Below the pieces are notes generated by a model. It searched no databases. It was not told the origin of the DNA and saw only the letters and a program-made list of their open reading frames with translations. A DNA stretch of 64,000 nt from positions 434,001 to 498,000 of the forward strand of contig JAWKKG010000003.1 of assembly GCA_041393395.1 (NCBI GenBank), in the 5' to 3' direction. Both the position numbers and the translations under genes were made by a program. Of this stretch, positions 1 through 8,933 are shown in pieces. The stretch's first letter is position 1. Each line of letters starts with the position of its first letter. Source of the DNA: JAGQIB01 sp041393395. GTDB lineage: Bacteria; ARS69.

Positions 1-1
1 C

Positions 2-682
2 ATCTCCGGGCCGAACGCGAACCTCTTCATCGAGAGCGGGGTGCAGTCGGGCACGTCGACCTGGGCCGAGAGTGTTCTGTCCTATGACACTTCCACCGGA
101 TCCGTTCACGTTCTGGACATCCGGTGCGCGTCGCTTCACCCGGCTTCGGGTCCGGGCGACACGTCGTTCTGGGGTTTCCGGCACCGGGTCGGGTCGGTCG
201 AGTTCTCGATCGGCTACGCCGTGCGCTGGACCCCGATGGGCACCCAGATCGAGGCGCGGGTCCGCAACGGGAGCGTGACGCAGGCCGCGTTCGTGCCCGG
301 GGTCGATCCGCTCGCCATGACCAGCTACGGGATCGAGGTCGTGGACAACCACGCCACGTTCTACGTGAACGGGACCCAGGTGTGGGACATCCAGAGCAGC
401 GCCGTGCCGCAGGGTCTGCTCCACATCGACCTCGAGAAGATCTCGGCCGGTCGGAACAAGATCCTCGTGGTGGACTCGGTCCGCCTGCAGGAGATCGTGG
501 CTCCCGTCGCGAGCACGTTCGCGGGCGCCGAGCTCGATCGCCCGGACCGCAAGCCGGCCGCGACGCTCGCGGGCCACGGCGAAGGCATGGCGCCGGAGCT
601 GCTCGAGCCGGCCGAGCCGGCGGGCCGCGCCGCGTCCGTCGAGGACCGGAGCTGGGCCGCGATCAAGAGCGACTGGCGGTAG
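2..682 (+). CDS. Secreted protein, 3' end only, with tagged C-terminus
   Basis: The reading frame is open from the left window edge, so this is only the C-terminal 226 residues or so of a longer protein. The visible part looks like a beta-sandwich of the LamG/concanavalin kind: alternating short hydrophobic strands, with phrases such as FYVNGTQVWD typical of such folds. A Pro/Ala/Glu-rich linker follows (about the last 60 residues). The protein ends in SVEDRSWAAIKSDWR, the same kind of tail found on four other proteins or fragments in this window. The signal peptide would lie outside the window. Function is unknown; export and surface display are inferred from the tail and fold. A GNRA-loop hairpin follows about 45 bases after the stop. 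Confidence 0.75.
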   Translation: MSGPNANLFIESGVQSGTSTWAESVLSYDTSTGSVHVLDIRCASLHPASGPGDTSFWGFRHRVGSVEFSIGYAVRWTPMGTQIEARVRNGSVTQAAFVPGVDPLAMTSYGIEVVDNHATFYVNGTQVWDIQSSAVPQGLLHIDLEKISAGRNKILVVDSVRLQEIVAPVASTFAGAELDRPDRKPAATLAGHGEGMAPELLEPAEPAGRAASVEDRSWAAIKSDWR

Positions 683-725
683 GGGACGCGCGTGCCGCTC
701 CGGGACCCCGGGGCGACTCGAACGG

Positions 726-751
726 GGGGACGGGCCGCGAGGTCCGTCCCC
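726..751 (+). terminator. Hairpin terminator after the first gene
   Basis: Eleven-pair GC-rich stem (726-736 with 741-751, one G-U pair) closed by a GCGA tetraloop and followed by TTCG rather than a long T run. It lies between the stop of the preceding gene and the pyr promoter, where a terminator is expected. Confidence 0.55.
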
Positions 752-774
752 TTCGTCACGAACGGGCGTTCACC

Positions 775-803
775 TTGACTCCCCGGGCCGCCCGGGCTAC
801 CCT
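775..803 (+). promoter_or_regulatory. Sigma70-type promoter of the pyr operon
   Basis: TTGACT (775-780), a 17-base spacer and TACCCT (798-803). Same layout as the promoters at 19683, 51283 and 53304. It would start a leader of about 200 bases before pyrR. Confidence 0.7.
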
Positions 804-832
804 GCCTTCGCTGGTGAATGCCCACCTTTAAT

Positions 833-933
833 CCGGTCCCGTGAGGCCGGAAAGGGTCGGTCCGGAGCGTCCGCGCCCTCGCGCGGGCCCCTTGCCTCCG
901 CCCGGTCCCGTCTCGCGGCCGTGGCGGTTTTTT
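833..933 (+). promoter_or_regulatory. Probable PyrR attenuator leader
   Basis: The leader between promoter and pyrR holds two structures. The first is an upstream hairpin (833-840 with 854-860) whose loop contains GTGAGG, reminiscent of the purine-rich GAGG loop bound by PyrR in Bacillus. The second is an intrinsic terminator at 898-933. The first downstream gene is pyrR. In known systems UMP-bound PyrR stabilises the upstream hairpin and allows termination. I could not resolve a clear antiterminator pairing by eye, so the switch mechanism is inferred. Confidence 0.5.
898..933 (+). terminator. Intrinsic terminator in the pyr leader
   Basis: CCGCC (898-902) can pair with GGCGG (923-927), with a further inner CGG/CCG pairing, immediately followed by six T residues (928-933). 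It precedes pyrR by about 80 bases, so it is an attenuator rather than an operon end. Confidence 0.6.
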
Positions 934-1015
934 GTGCCCGCCCCGGTCGCCCGGCGGTCCGGGCATCTGGCGAAGCCGCCCCTTTCCCCCTCCCGTCCCG
1001 GTTCGGGAGGTACCG

Positions 1016-1606
1016 ATGAGCGATCCCGCCGAAACCGACGGCGCCCCGCTTCGCCACATGACGGAGAAGGCGCGCATCATGTCGTCCGACGACATGCGCC
1101 GCGCCATCTCGCGACTCTCCCACGAGATCCTCGAGCGCAACGGCGGCCCGCACGGCATCGTGATCTGCGGCATCCGCACGCGCGGCCAGTTCCTGGCCGA
1201 GCGGATCGTGCGCAAGGTGAAGGAGATCGAGGGCGTGCAGCCGCCGCTCGGGATCCTGGACATCACGCTGTACCGCGACGATCTGCAGACCGTGGCGAAG
1301 CAGCCGGTCGTGCGCTCGACCGAGATCCCGGTGTCGATCGTGGACAAGCACGTGATCCTCGTGGACGACGTGCTCTACACCGGTCGCACGATCCGCGCGG
1401 CGATGGACGAGGTGATCGACTTCGGTCGGCCGCGCACGATCCAGCTCGCGGTGCTCATCGACCGCGGACACCGCGAGTTCCCGATCCGCGCGGACTTCGT
1501 GGGCAAGAACGTGCCGACCGCGCAGAACGAGGTGGTCAAGGTGCAGTTCGAGGAAGTGGACGGAGCCGACTCCGTCGTCGTCTGCGAGCTGGAGGAGCTG
1601 GGATGA
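1016..1606 (+). CDS. pyrR: Bifunctional PyrR: pyr operon regulator / uracil phosphoribosyltransferase
   Basis: A type I phosphoribosyltransferase of 196 residues. PyrR proteins bind pyr mRNA in response to UMP and usually also make UMP from uracil and PRPP. The PRPP-binding motif is clear (VILVDDVLYTGRT), as are the family signatures GIRTRG near the N-terminus and the LYRDD segment in the middle. The ATG at 1016 has a good ribosome site (GGGAGG). Its position as first gene after a promoter and a leader terminator fits autoregulation by attenuation. Its stop overlaps the start of pyrB (ATGA). Confidence 0.93.
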   Translation: MSDPAETDGAPLRHMTEKARIMSSDDMRRAISRLSHEILERNGGPHGIVICGIRTRGQFLAERIVRKVKEIEGVQPPLGILDITLYRDDLQTVAKQPVVRSTEIPVSIVDKHVILVDDVLYTGRTIRAAMDEVIDFGRPRTIQLAVLIDRGHREFPIRADFVGKNVPTAQNEVVKVQFEEVDGADSVVVCELEELG

Positions 1607-2541
1607 TCTCCGAACGCAAGTCGCTGCTCGGAATCCGCGAGCTCGAGCCCGAGGAGATCCTCGAGATCCTGGACGCAGCCGAGCCGTTCAAGGAAGTGCA
1701 GTCGCGATCCATCAAGAAGGTACCGGCTCTGCGCGGCATCACGGTGGTGAATCTCTTCTTCGAGAACTCCACGCGCACCCGCTCCAGCTTCGAGATCGCG
1801 GAGAAGCGTCTCTCGGCCGACGTACTGAACTTCTCGGTGTCCACGTCCTCCGTGGCGAAGGGCGAGTCGCTGCGCGATACCGCGCAGAACATCGAGGCCA
1901 TGAACGCGAACATGATCGTGATGCGGCACGCGTCGTCGGGCGCCTGCCACTTCCTCGATCGCCACGTGCGCGCGCGCGTGATCAACGCCGGCGACGGCCA
2001 GCACGAGCACCCCACGCAGGCGCTGCTCGACGCCTCCACGCTGCGCGAGAAGCTCGGCCGGATCGAAGGTCTGAACGTCGTGATCCTCGGCGACATCGAG
2101 CACAGCCGCGTGGCACGCTCGAACATCTACCTGCTCACGAAGCTCGGCGCGAAGGTCACGGTGTGCGGCCCGCCCACGATGCTCCCGCTCGAGATCCACT
2201 CTCTCGGGGTGGAGCACACGACGGACGTGCGCAAGGCACTCCGCCACGCCGACGCGGTGAACGTGCTCCGCATCCAGTTCGAGCGGCAGCACGAGCCGCT
2301 CATTCCTTCCATTCGCGAGTACGCGCGCTACTTCGGGATCACCGAGGACAAGCTGGCCGAGCTCCCGCGCGGCATCACCGTGCTGCATCCCGGTCCGATG
2401 AACCGCGGCACCGAGATCGCGCACGAGGTCGCGGAGGAGCACGCGGGCACGATCCTGCGGCAGGTCTCGAACGGAGTGGCGGTGCGGATGGCGGTACTCT
2501 ATCTCCTGTCCGGCGGCGTCGGCGCGGAGGTGCTCAATTGA
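1603..2541 (+). CDS. pyrB: Aspartate carbamoyltransferase catalytic subunit
   Basis: Catalyses carbamoyl phosphate plus L-aspartate to N-carbamoyl aspartate, the committed step of pyrimidine synthesis. The 312-residue length is normal. The carbamoyl-phosphate loop FENSTRTRSSFE, the HPTQ motif and the C-terminal HPGPMNRGTEI are all present. The start overlaps the pyrR stop by four bases and the stop overlaps pyrC, indicating translational coupling. No regulatory subunit (pyrI) is present, as expected when PyrR controls the operon. Confidence 0.97.
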   Translation: MISERKSLLGIRELEPEEILEILDAAEPFKEVQSRSIKKVPALRGITVVNLFFENSTRTRSSFEIAEKRLSADVLNFSVSTSSVAKGESLRDTAQNIEAMNANMIVMRHASSGACHFLDRHVRARVINAGDGQHEHPTQALLDASTLREKLGRIEGLNVVILGDIEHSRVARSNIYLLTKLGAKVTVCGPPTMLPLEIHSLGVEHTTDVRKALRHADAVNVLRIQFERQHEPLIPSIREYARYFGITEDKLAELPRGITVLHPGPMNRGTEIAHEVAEEHAGTILRQVSNGVAVRMAVLYLLSGGVGAEVLN

Positions 2542-3884
2542 AGATCCTCATCCAGGGCGGGCGGGTGATCGATCCCGCGAACGGACGCGACGAGATCACG
2601 GACGTACTGATCGAGAACGGCGAGATCGCCGGCCTCGACCGCAACCTCGCGGCCGACGACGCGCGCGTGGTCGACGCGAAGGGCCTCGTGGTGGCCCCGG
2701 GCCTCGTGGACATGCACGTTCATTTCCGTGAGCCCGGGTACGAGTACAAGGAGGACATCGCCTCCGGCTCGCGGGCGGCGTCGCGGGGTGGGTTCACGGC
2801 GGTGGCGTGCATGCCGAACACGAACCCCCCGATCGACAACGAGGCGCTCGTGTCCCGGATCGTGCGGCTCGGGAACGACGTGGGGCTCTGCCGGGTTCAT
2901 CCCATCGCGGCCATCACGAAGGGCCAGCAGGGCAAGGAGCTCACCGAGATGCGCATCCTCGAGGAGGCCGGCGCCGTGGGCTTCTCGGATGACGGGCGAC
3001 CCGTGGACAGCGCGCGTGTGATGCGACGGGCGCTCGAGTACGCCCGCGTGACCTCCAAGCCGGTGATCGCTCACTGCGAGGAGGTCGCGCTGTCGGCCGG
3101 CGGTCACATGCACGAGGGGGCGATCAGCGCGATGCTCGGAATCGGCGGCATCCCGAACGCGTCGGAGGACATCGGCGTGGCGCGCGACGTGCGGCTCGCC
3201 GAGATCACCGGCTCGCGCCTGCACGTGTGCCACGTGTCGAGCGCGCGCTCGGTGGAGATCATCCGCCGGGCGAAGGACCGTGGCGTCCGGGTGACCGCCG
3301 AGGGCACGCCGCATCACTTCACGCTCACCGACGAAGCGGTGCTCTCCTTCGACGCGAACACGAAGATGAATCCGCCGCTCCGGGCGGAGGTCGATCGCCG
3401 CGCGGTGATCGAAGGCCTCGCCGACGGGACGCTCGACGCGATCGCCACGGATCATGCACCGCACGCGGACCGGGAGAAGCTCGTGGAGTTCGACCAGGCG
3501 CCGTTCGGGATCATCGGACTCGAGACGTCGCTCGGACTCTCGCTCCGCACGCTCGTGAAGGGCGGTCACCTGGACCTCGCGACCGTGATCGAGCGCATGA
3601 CGATCGCTCCGGCGCGCATTCTCGGAATCCCGGCCGGTACGCTCTCGCCGGGGGCCGCGGCGGACCTCTGCCTGTTCGATCCCGAGATGACGTGGACGTT
3701 CGAGAAGAGCGACATCGGATCACGCTCCCACAACACGCCGTTCCTGGGCGAGGAGATGCAGGGACGGGTGATGCTCACGCTGCTCGGCGGGCGCGCGACG
3801 TGGGAGCACCCCGGAATGCGGTCGCGCCTCGGCGTGGGCACGGGTTCCCCGCGCAACGGGGCCCGGGCGGAGGCGAACGCGTGA
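2538..3884 (+). CDS. pyrC: Dihydroorotase
   Basis: Zinc amidohydrolase (448 residues) that cyclises carbamoyl aspartate to dihydroorotate. Metal-site motifs of the class I bacterial enzyme are visible: DMHVHFREPG followed by EYKED, the EGTPHHF segment and ATDHAPH. I place the start at TTG 2538, which overlaps the pyrB stop (TTGA) and gives the expected N-terminus KILIQGGRVIDP. Residues match an active enzyme rather than the inactive PyrC paralogue that accompanies some ATCases. Confidence 0.95.
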   Translation: MKILIQGGRVIDPANGRDEITDVLIENGEIAGLDRNLAADDARVVDAKGLVVAPGLVDMHVHFREPGYEYKEDIASGSRAASRGGFTAVACMPNTNPPIDNEALVSRIVRLGNDVGLCRVHPIAAITKGQQGKELTEMRILEEAGAVGFSDDGRPVDSARVMRRALEYARVTSKPVIAHCEEVALSAGGHMHEGAISAMLGIGGIPNASEDIGVARDVRLAEITGSRLHVCHVSSARSVEIIRRAKDRGVRVTAEGTPHHFTLTDEAVLSFDANTKMNPPLRAEVDRRAVIEGLADGTLDAIATDHAPHADREKLVEFDQAPFGIIGLETSLGLSLRTLVKGGHLDLATVIERMTIAPARILGIPAGTLSPGAAADLCLFDPEMTWTFEKSDIGSRSHNTPFLGEEMQGRVMLTLLGGRATWEHPGMRSRLGVGTGSPRNGARAEANA

Positions 3885-5815
3885 TCCGGCGCACCCGACT
3901 CCTCCGGGCGATCGTCGCCGCCGGCGTTCTCGCCGCGGGGAGCGGGTGCGCGTACTACAACACGCTGTACAACGCGAACCTGAAGTTCGACGAGGCGCAG
4001 GACATCAAGCGCCGTGCGGATCCCGAGCGTCCGAAGATCACGAACCAGGAGGAGCGCCTGTACGACGAGGCGCTCGAGAAGGCGGCCAAGGTCGTGAAGT
4101 ACCACCCCGGCAGCAAGTGGGTGGACGACGCGCTGCTGCTCATGGGCAAGTCCGCGTTCGAGAAGGGCGAGTACGCCACGGCGAACCGGAAGTTCCAGGA
4201 GATCCTCACGCTGTATCCGAACTCGGACCTCGCGACGGCGGCGCTCCTGTGGAAGGGGCGCACCGACATCGCCACGCGCGACTACACGGCCGGGGTGGAG
4301 GCGCTTCGGCGGGCCACCGAGAAGGAGGGGAAGAAGTTCCGACCGGACGTCCGGTACTTCCTCGGGGTCGTGTCCGAGGACACCGGCGACGAGGAGGAAG
4401 CGCTCGGCGCCTACTTCGACATCCTGAAGAACTACCGGAAGAGCGAGTGGTTCGCGGATGCAGGAATGCGCGCGGGTGCGTTGTGCGAGGAGCGCGGCGA
4501 GTACGACCGCGCGATCGAGGCGTACGAGCGCGTGTGGAAGAAGGCCGGCCTCCCCGAGGATCGCTACCGGGCCGGCATGCACAAGGGCGACGCACAGATC
4601 GCGGTGGGTGACTGGCGCGGCGCACGCAAGACGTACCGTCAGGTGGGGAAGGGCGCGACCGACGAGGAGGATCGGGCGGAGGCGCTCGTGAAGGTGGGCA
4701 AGGCGCTCGCGTCCGGCGGTCAGTGGGAGGAAGCGGAGTCCACGTTCCTCGACGTGATCCAGCGATTCCCGCGTCGCGAGGCGGCGGCGCAGGCGCAGTT
4801 CGAGATCGCCGCGAAATCCGATCACGACGGCGATCTGGAGACGGCCATCGCCCAGTACGACCTCGTGAAGGAGCAGGGCACGGGACACCCGGCCTGGCAG
4901 GAGGCGTCGGCGCGGATGACGGAGATCCAGCGCGTCATCGATCTGCGCACGGAGCTCGCCGAGGAGGACGTGACGGAGCCGGAGCGCAAGCGGTTCCTGC
5001 TCGCGGAACAGCTGCTGGAGAACATCGGCGACGTGGACGCCGCGCTCGCGGAGTACGATCGACTCGCGGTGGACGCGGCCGGCACGGAGTGGGGCTCGCG
5101 CGCGCGGTACGCCGAGGCGTGGGTGCTCGAGCACCGGCTGGATCGCCCGGACTCCGCGAACGCGCTGCTGTTCCGCCTCGCGAACTTCGATCCGCACACC
5201 GAGGTCGGCAAGGCGGCTCGACTTCGTCTCGGCTATCCGGTCTGGAACGCCGAGGACATCGAGGAACAGGTCGAGTTCATCCGCCCCGCCGGCCAGGAAG
5301 ATCAGACGATCGACGTGGTGGTGAACCGCGTGAATCCCGTGGATCTGCCGCTGCCTCCGGGGGAGGCCGAGGTCAAGGTGTGGGTGCGGGTGACCGTCGG
5401 CGAGAACGGGGAACCGACCGCGGCGAAGGTCGCGAAGTCCGCGGGTGAACCGTTCGATACCGCCGCGCTCGATGCTGCGCGCGCCTCGTCCTACTTGCGC
5501 CCGGACCAGGGCGGCCCGCCGATCACCGTGGTGCAGTACGTGTGGCCGCTGCCGGCGTCGCGCCAGGCGGCGGGCGCCGACGACGAGCCGTCGGCCGCCG
5601 AACGCGACGCGATGCTGAACGCGGCCCCGAACTCCTCCGTCGCTCCGGGACTCTCCGGCGCGGCGGCCGACTCGACGAACATGACGAGCGCGCCGGGCAC
5701 GGCGAGCGCCCTGCCGGACTCCGCGGCGGTGCAGCCGACTCCGCGTCGCGTGCCACCCTTCGACCCGAAAGCGGGACTGAGAGATCGAGACTTTGACTCC
5801 GCGACCGGTGATTGA
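3881..5815 (+). CDS. TPR lipoprotein with C-terminal TonB-like domain
   Basis: A 644-residue protein lodged inside the pyr operon, starting at a GTG that overlaps the pyrC stop. It has a basic N-terminus, a hydrophobic stretch and a probable lipidated cysteine at residue 23 (AAGSGC; the lipobox is imperfect). CAYYNTLYNA follows, resembling the start of large TPR lipoproteins in FCB bacteria. Residues 40 to about 470 carry tetratricopeptide-like helical repeats. Residues about 477-558 resemble a TonB C-terminal domain (VKVWVRVTVGENG, then SYLRP). A Ser/Ala/Pro-rich tail ends it. It could be a BamD-like or SprE/PorW-like envelope factor; none of this is proven. Its link to pyrimidine synthesis is not obvious. 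Confidence 0.75.
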   Translation: MIRRTRLLRAIVAAGVLAAGSGCAYYNTLYNANLKFDEAQDIKRRADPERPKITNQEERLYDEALEKAAKVVKYHPGSKWVDDALLLMGKSAFEKGEYATANRKFQEILTLYPNSDLATAALLWKGRTDIATRDYTAGVEALRRATEKEGKKFRPDVRYFLGVVSEDTGDEEEALGAYFDILKNYRKSEWFADAGMRAGALCEERGEYDRAIEAYERVWKKAGLPEDRYRAGMHKGDAQIAVGDWRGARKTYRQVGKGATDEEDRAEALVKVGKALASGGQWEEAESTFLDVIQRFPRREAAAQAQFEIAAKSDHDGDLETAIAQYDLVKEQGTGHPAWQEASARMTEIQRVIDLRTELAEEDVTEPERKRFLLAEQLLENIGDVDAALAEYDRLAVDAAGTEWGSRARYAEAWVLEHRLDRPDSANALLFRLANFDPHTEVGKAARLRLGYPVWNAEDIEEQVEFIRPAGQEDQTIDVVVNRVNPVDLPLPPGEAEVKVWVRVTVGENGEPTAAKVAKSAGEPFDTAALDAARASSYLRPDQGGPPITVVQYVWPLPASRQAAGADDEPSAAERDAMLNAAPNSSVAPGLSGAAADSTNMTSAPGTASALPDSAAVQPTPRRVPPFDPKAGLRDRDFDSATGD

Positions 5816-6623
5816 GATCGGAACCGTGACCCGGAGCGTGGACGCCGCGCCCGGGGTCGGATTGCTCGGAATCACGCTCCCGCAGATCGCGCGCGGGTAC
5901 CGCCCCGGTTGCTTCGTGCACCTCCGGACCGGCGACGGTTCCACGCTGCTGCGCCGGCCGTTCAGCGTCGCGCGCGTCCGCGGCGACGAGGTCGTGCTCC
6001 TGTACCGCATCATCGGCACGGGGACGCGCTGGATGCGCGCGCGCCGGCCGGGCGATGCCGTCGACGCGATGGGGCCGCTCGGCACCGTATTCCAGGAGCG
6101 CACCGGTGCCGCGCGGGTTCTGCTCGTGGGTGGCGGCCTCGGCATCGCGCCGCTGCTCGGACTGGCGGAGTCGCTGCGCCGTCGCGATCCGGACGTGCCG
6201 ATCGAGGCGCTGCTCGGCGTCCGCAGTCGCGGCGACGTGTTCGGCGATTCGCTCACGGAGGGCGTGCCGGATCTCGTGTGGTCGCTCGCCACGGACGACG
6301 GCTCGGAGGGCTTCGCCGGAAACGCGGTCCAGCTCCTGGAACGTCGCCTGGAAGAGCTCGCGCGCGACGGCTTCGCGCCGGAGACGCTCGCGATCTACGC
6401 CGCAGGACCGGAGCCCATGCTCGAGGCGGCCGCGCACGTGTGCCTGCCGCGCGGCCTCGACCTGCAGGTCTCGATGGAGGCACACATGGCCTGCGGCGTG
6501 GGCGCGTGCCGCGCCTGCGGCGTGGTGACCTGGCGCGACGAGTCGCGCATCAACGGGCGCGTGTGCAAGGAGGGACCGGTGTTCGACGCCGCGGACATCC
6601 TCTGGGAAGGAGTCGGTCGATGA
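5793..6623 (+). CDS. pyrK: Dihydroorotate dehydrogenase B, electron transfer subunit
   Basis: Carries FAD and a [2Fe-2S] cluster and passes electrons from PyrD to NAD+. The FAD-binding motif (RRPFSVARV), the NAD-binding glycine-rich stretch (LVGGGLGIAPLLG) and the cluster cysteines (CGVGACRAC and a later CKEG) are all visible in 276 residues. I chose TTG 5793, preceded by a GA-rich stretch; GTG 5808 is the alternative. Its first bases overlap the end of the lipoprotein gene. It pairs with the class 1B PyrD encoded next. Confidence 0.93.
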   Translation: MTPRPVIEIGTVTRSVDAAPGVGLLGITLPQIARGYRPGCFVHLRTGDGSTLLRRPFSVARVRGDEVVLLYRIIGTGTRWMRARRPGDAVDAMGPLGTVFQERTGAARVLLVGGGLGIAPLLGLAESLRRRDPDVPIEALLGVRSRGDVFGDSLTEGVPDLVWSLATDDGSEGFAGNAVQLLERRLEELARDGFAPETLAIYAAGPEPMLEAAAHVCLPRGLDLQVSMEAHMACGVGACRACGVVTWRDESRINGRVCKEGPVFDAADILWEGVGR

Positions 6624-7591
6624 ACGGCACGGAGACGTCGCCGGTCACGAGGAGCGTGTCGCTCGCGGTCCGTCTCGGATCGCTCGAGATCCGCAACCCG
6701 GTGCTCGCGGCGTCCGGCACGTTCGGCTACGGCGACGAGTACACGTCGTTCATCGACAACGCCACGATCGGCGGATTCGTCACCAAGAGCGTCACCCCGA
6801 TGGCGCGACGCGGAAACCCGCACCCGCGCGTGGCGGAGACGCCGGCCGGCATGCTGAACTCGATCGGTCTCGAGAACCTCGGCATCGACCACTTCCTCGA
6901 GCACGACTGGGAACACGTGCGCGAGCAGCCCTGCCTGCCCATCGTCTCGGTGGCGGCCTACACCCGCGACGACTACGTGAACATGGTCGCCAAGCTGCAG
7001 CGCGCCGGCGGCGTGCAGGCGATCGAGATCAACCTGTCGTGTCCGAACGTGAAGGAAGGCGGGCGGACGTTCGGGGGCGATCCGCGCGCGGTCGAAGCGA
7101 TCCTTGCGGGGTGTCGCGCGGAGACGGACGCGTTCCTGATCGCGAAGCTCACGCCGAACGCGGACGCGGTCGCGATCGCGAAGGGCGCCGAGGCCGGCGG
7201 CGCCGACGGGCTGTCGCTCATCAACACGCTGCTCGGCATGGGCATCGACGTGGAACGTCGCCGGCCGCTGCTCGCGATGGGCATGGGCGGTCTGTCCGGC
7301 CCGGCGGTGAAGCCGGTCGCGCTCGCGATGACGTGGCAGGTGTGCCGGGCGACGTCGCTTCCGGTGATCGGTATGGGGGGCATCGCGACGTGGTCCGACG
7401 CCGTGGAGTTCCTGCTCGCCGGCGCGAGCGCCGTGCAGGTCGGCACGGCGCTGTTCTCGAATCCCCTCGCGCTGACGGAGATCCTCGCGGGAATGGAAGA
7501 CTACTGCCGCCGGCACGGGCACGCGTCGATCGAATCGGTGATCGGCGGGCTCACGCGCGGCGACCTCATTGCGGAAGGAAACCGAGAATGA
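6620..7591 (+). CDS. pyrD: Dihydroorotate dehydrogenase, class 1B catalytic subunit
   Basis: FMN enzyme (323 residues) oxidising dihydroorotate to orotate. The active-site cysteine of class 1 enzymes is at about residue 141 in NLSCPNVKEGG, and the FMN phosphate site GMGGI is near the C-terminus. Class 1B is supported by the adjacent pyrK. The start overlaps the pyrK stop (ATGA). Confidence 0.95.
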   Translation: MNGTETSPVTRSVSLAVRLGSLEIRNPVLAASGTFGYGDEYTSFIDNATIGGFVTKSVTPMARRGNPHPRVAETPAGMLNSIGLENLGIDHFLEHDWEHVREQPCLPIVSVAAYTRDDYVNMVAKLQRAGGVQAIEINLSCPNVKEGGRTFGGDPRAVEAILAGCRAETDAFLIAKLTPNADAVAIAKGAEAGGADGLSLINTLLGMGIDVERRRPLLAMGMGGLSGPAVKPVALAMTWQVCRATSLPVIGMGGIATWSDAVEFLLAGASAVQVGTALFSNPLALTEILAGMEDYCRRHGHASIESVIGGLTRGDLIAEGNRE

Positions 7592-8331
7592 CGGAGACGA
7601 TGGCGGGACCGGGGGCGCGCCTCGCGCCCAAGGAGCGGGTGGCGGTGGCGTTCGACGTCGAGACGGCGGCCGCCGCGCTCGCCGCGCGCGAACGGTTCGG
7701 CGACGATCTCGGCCTCGCGAAAATCGGCCCCGCGTTGTTCGTCCGCGAGGGCATGCCGCTCGTGCGCGCCTTCCTGGAAAGCGGGGCGCGGGTGTTCCTC
7801 GATCTGAAGTTCCACGACATCCCGAGCGTCGTGGGCAAGGCGGTGGAGAAGGCTGTGGACGCGGGGGTGGACTACCTCACCGTTCACGCGGCCGGAGGCC
7901 CCGCGATGATCGAGCACGCGGTGACCGCGGCCGAGCGCGGCGCGACACGCGTCCTCGCCGTCACCGTGCTCACGAGTCTGAACCTCGATTCGTGGCGCGC
8001 CGGTGCGTGCCCGACCGAGGAGAGCGTGGAAGACGCGGTGGCGCGACTCGCGCGACTCGCGGTCGGGGCGGGTGCGCACGGACTCGTGGGTTCGGCGCAC
8101 GAGATCCGGCGACTCCGCGACGTCGCGGGGCGCGACCGCGTGATCGTCACACCCGGGATCCGGATGCCGGGCACGGCGGCCCCGCCGGATCAGTCCCGCA
8201 CGATGACGCCGGACGAGGCGGCCCGCGAAGGCTCCGACATTCTCGTCGTGGGTCGCGGGGTGATGCAGGCGGCGAATCCCGCGGCCGCGCTGCGCGACGT
8301 CCAGCGGGCGATCGCGGAGGTCGGATCATGA
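7588..8331 (+). CDS. pyrF: Orotidine 5'-phosphate decarboxylase
   Basis: TIM-barrel enzyme (247 residues) converting OMP to UMP. The catalytic DLKFHDIP motif is intact, and the C-terminal phosphate-binding segment (VVGRGVMQAANP) is present. The start overlaps pyrD's stop and the stop overlaps pyrE, so it is translated as part of the operon. Confidence 0.96.
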   Translation: MTETMAGPGARLAPKERVAVAFDVETAAAALAARERFGDDLGLAKIGPALFVREGMPLVRAFLESGARVFLDLKFHDIPSVVGKAVEKAVDAGVDYLTVHAAGGPAMIEHAVTAAERGATRVLAVTVLTSLNLDSWRAGACPTEESVEDAVARLARLAVGAGAHGLVGSAHEIRRLRDVAGRDRVIVTPGIRMPGTAAPPDQSRTMTPDEAAREGSDILVVGRGVMQAANPAAALRDVQRAIAEVGS

Positions 8332-8915
8332 GAGAGGAAGCACTGCTCAAGGCATTCCAGGAGACGAACGCTCTGCGGCGGGGCCATTTCCGCCTCTCGT
8401 CGGGGCTGCACTCGGGCGTCTACTTCCAGTCCGCGCTCGTGCTTCAGCACCCGGATCGCGCGGAGGTGCTCGGCCGCGCGCTCGCGAAGGCGCTCGCGCC
8501 GGCGCGACCCGAGGCGATCGTGGGTCCGGCCCTCGGCGGGCTCATCATCGGCTGGGAAGTCGCGCGCGAGCTCGACGTTCGCGGTCTGTTCACGGAAAGG
8601 AAAGACGGCGTGATGGAGCTGCGCCGTGGATTCACACTCTCTCCCGGCGAGCGCGTGGCTGTGGTGGAAGACGTCGTGACGACCGGCAAGTCCACCCGGG
8701 AAACGATGGAGGCGCTGCGCCAGGCCGGCGGTGAGGTCGTGGCGGTCGGCGCGATCGTCGACCGCAGCGGTGGCGGTATCGATTTCGGGGTGCCGTTCCA
8801 CTCGCTGCTCAGCCTGCCGGTGGAGACGTGGGATCCGGAGGGGTGCCCCGAGTGCCAGCGCGGCACGCCGCTCGAGAAGCCGGGCAGTCGCCCCGACGTC
8901 TCGGCCCGCGCGTAG
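8328..8915 (+). CDS. pyrE: Orotate phosphoribosyltransferase
   Basis: Transfers orotate to PRPP giving OMP, the step before PyrF. The 195-residue protein has the PRPP motif VVEDVVTTGKST and the N-terminal GHFRLSSGLHS substrate segment. It has a short Cys-containing C-terminus (CPECQRG) typical of the PyrE subgroup with a putative metal site. Last gene of the operon; a strong hairpin follows 18 bases later. carAB, needed for carbamoyl phosphate, is not in the window. Confidence 0.95.
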   Translation: MREEALLKAFQETNALRRGHFRLSSGLHSGVYFQSALVLQHPDRAEVLGRALAKALAPARPEAIVGPALGGLIIGWEVARELDVRGLFTERKDGVMELRRGFTLSPGERVAVVEDVVTTGKSTRETMEALRQAGGEVVAVGAIVDRSGGGIDFGVPFHSLLSLPVETWDPEGCPECQRGTPLEKPGSRPDVSARA

Positions 8916-8933
8916 CCGGACTCGCGTGTGGAA

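Noticed and set aside
3566..6292. Very long open frames antisense to the pyr operon and, similarly, antisense to the ABC transporter at 44052-46589
   Set aside because: Translation is Arg/His/Leu-rich low-complexity sequence with no family features; these arise from high GC at third codon positions of the real genes.
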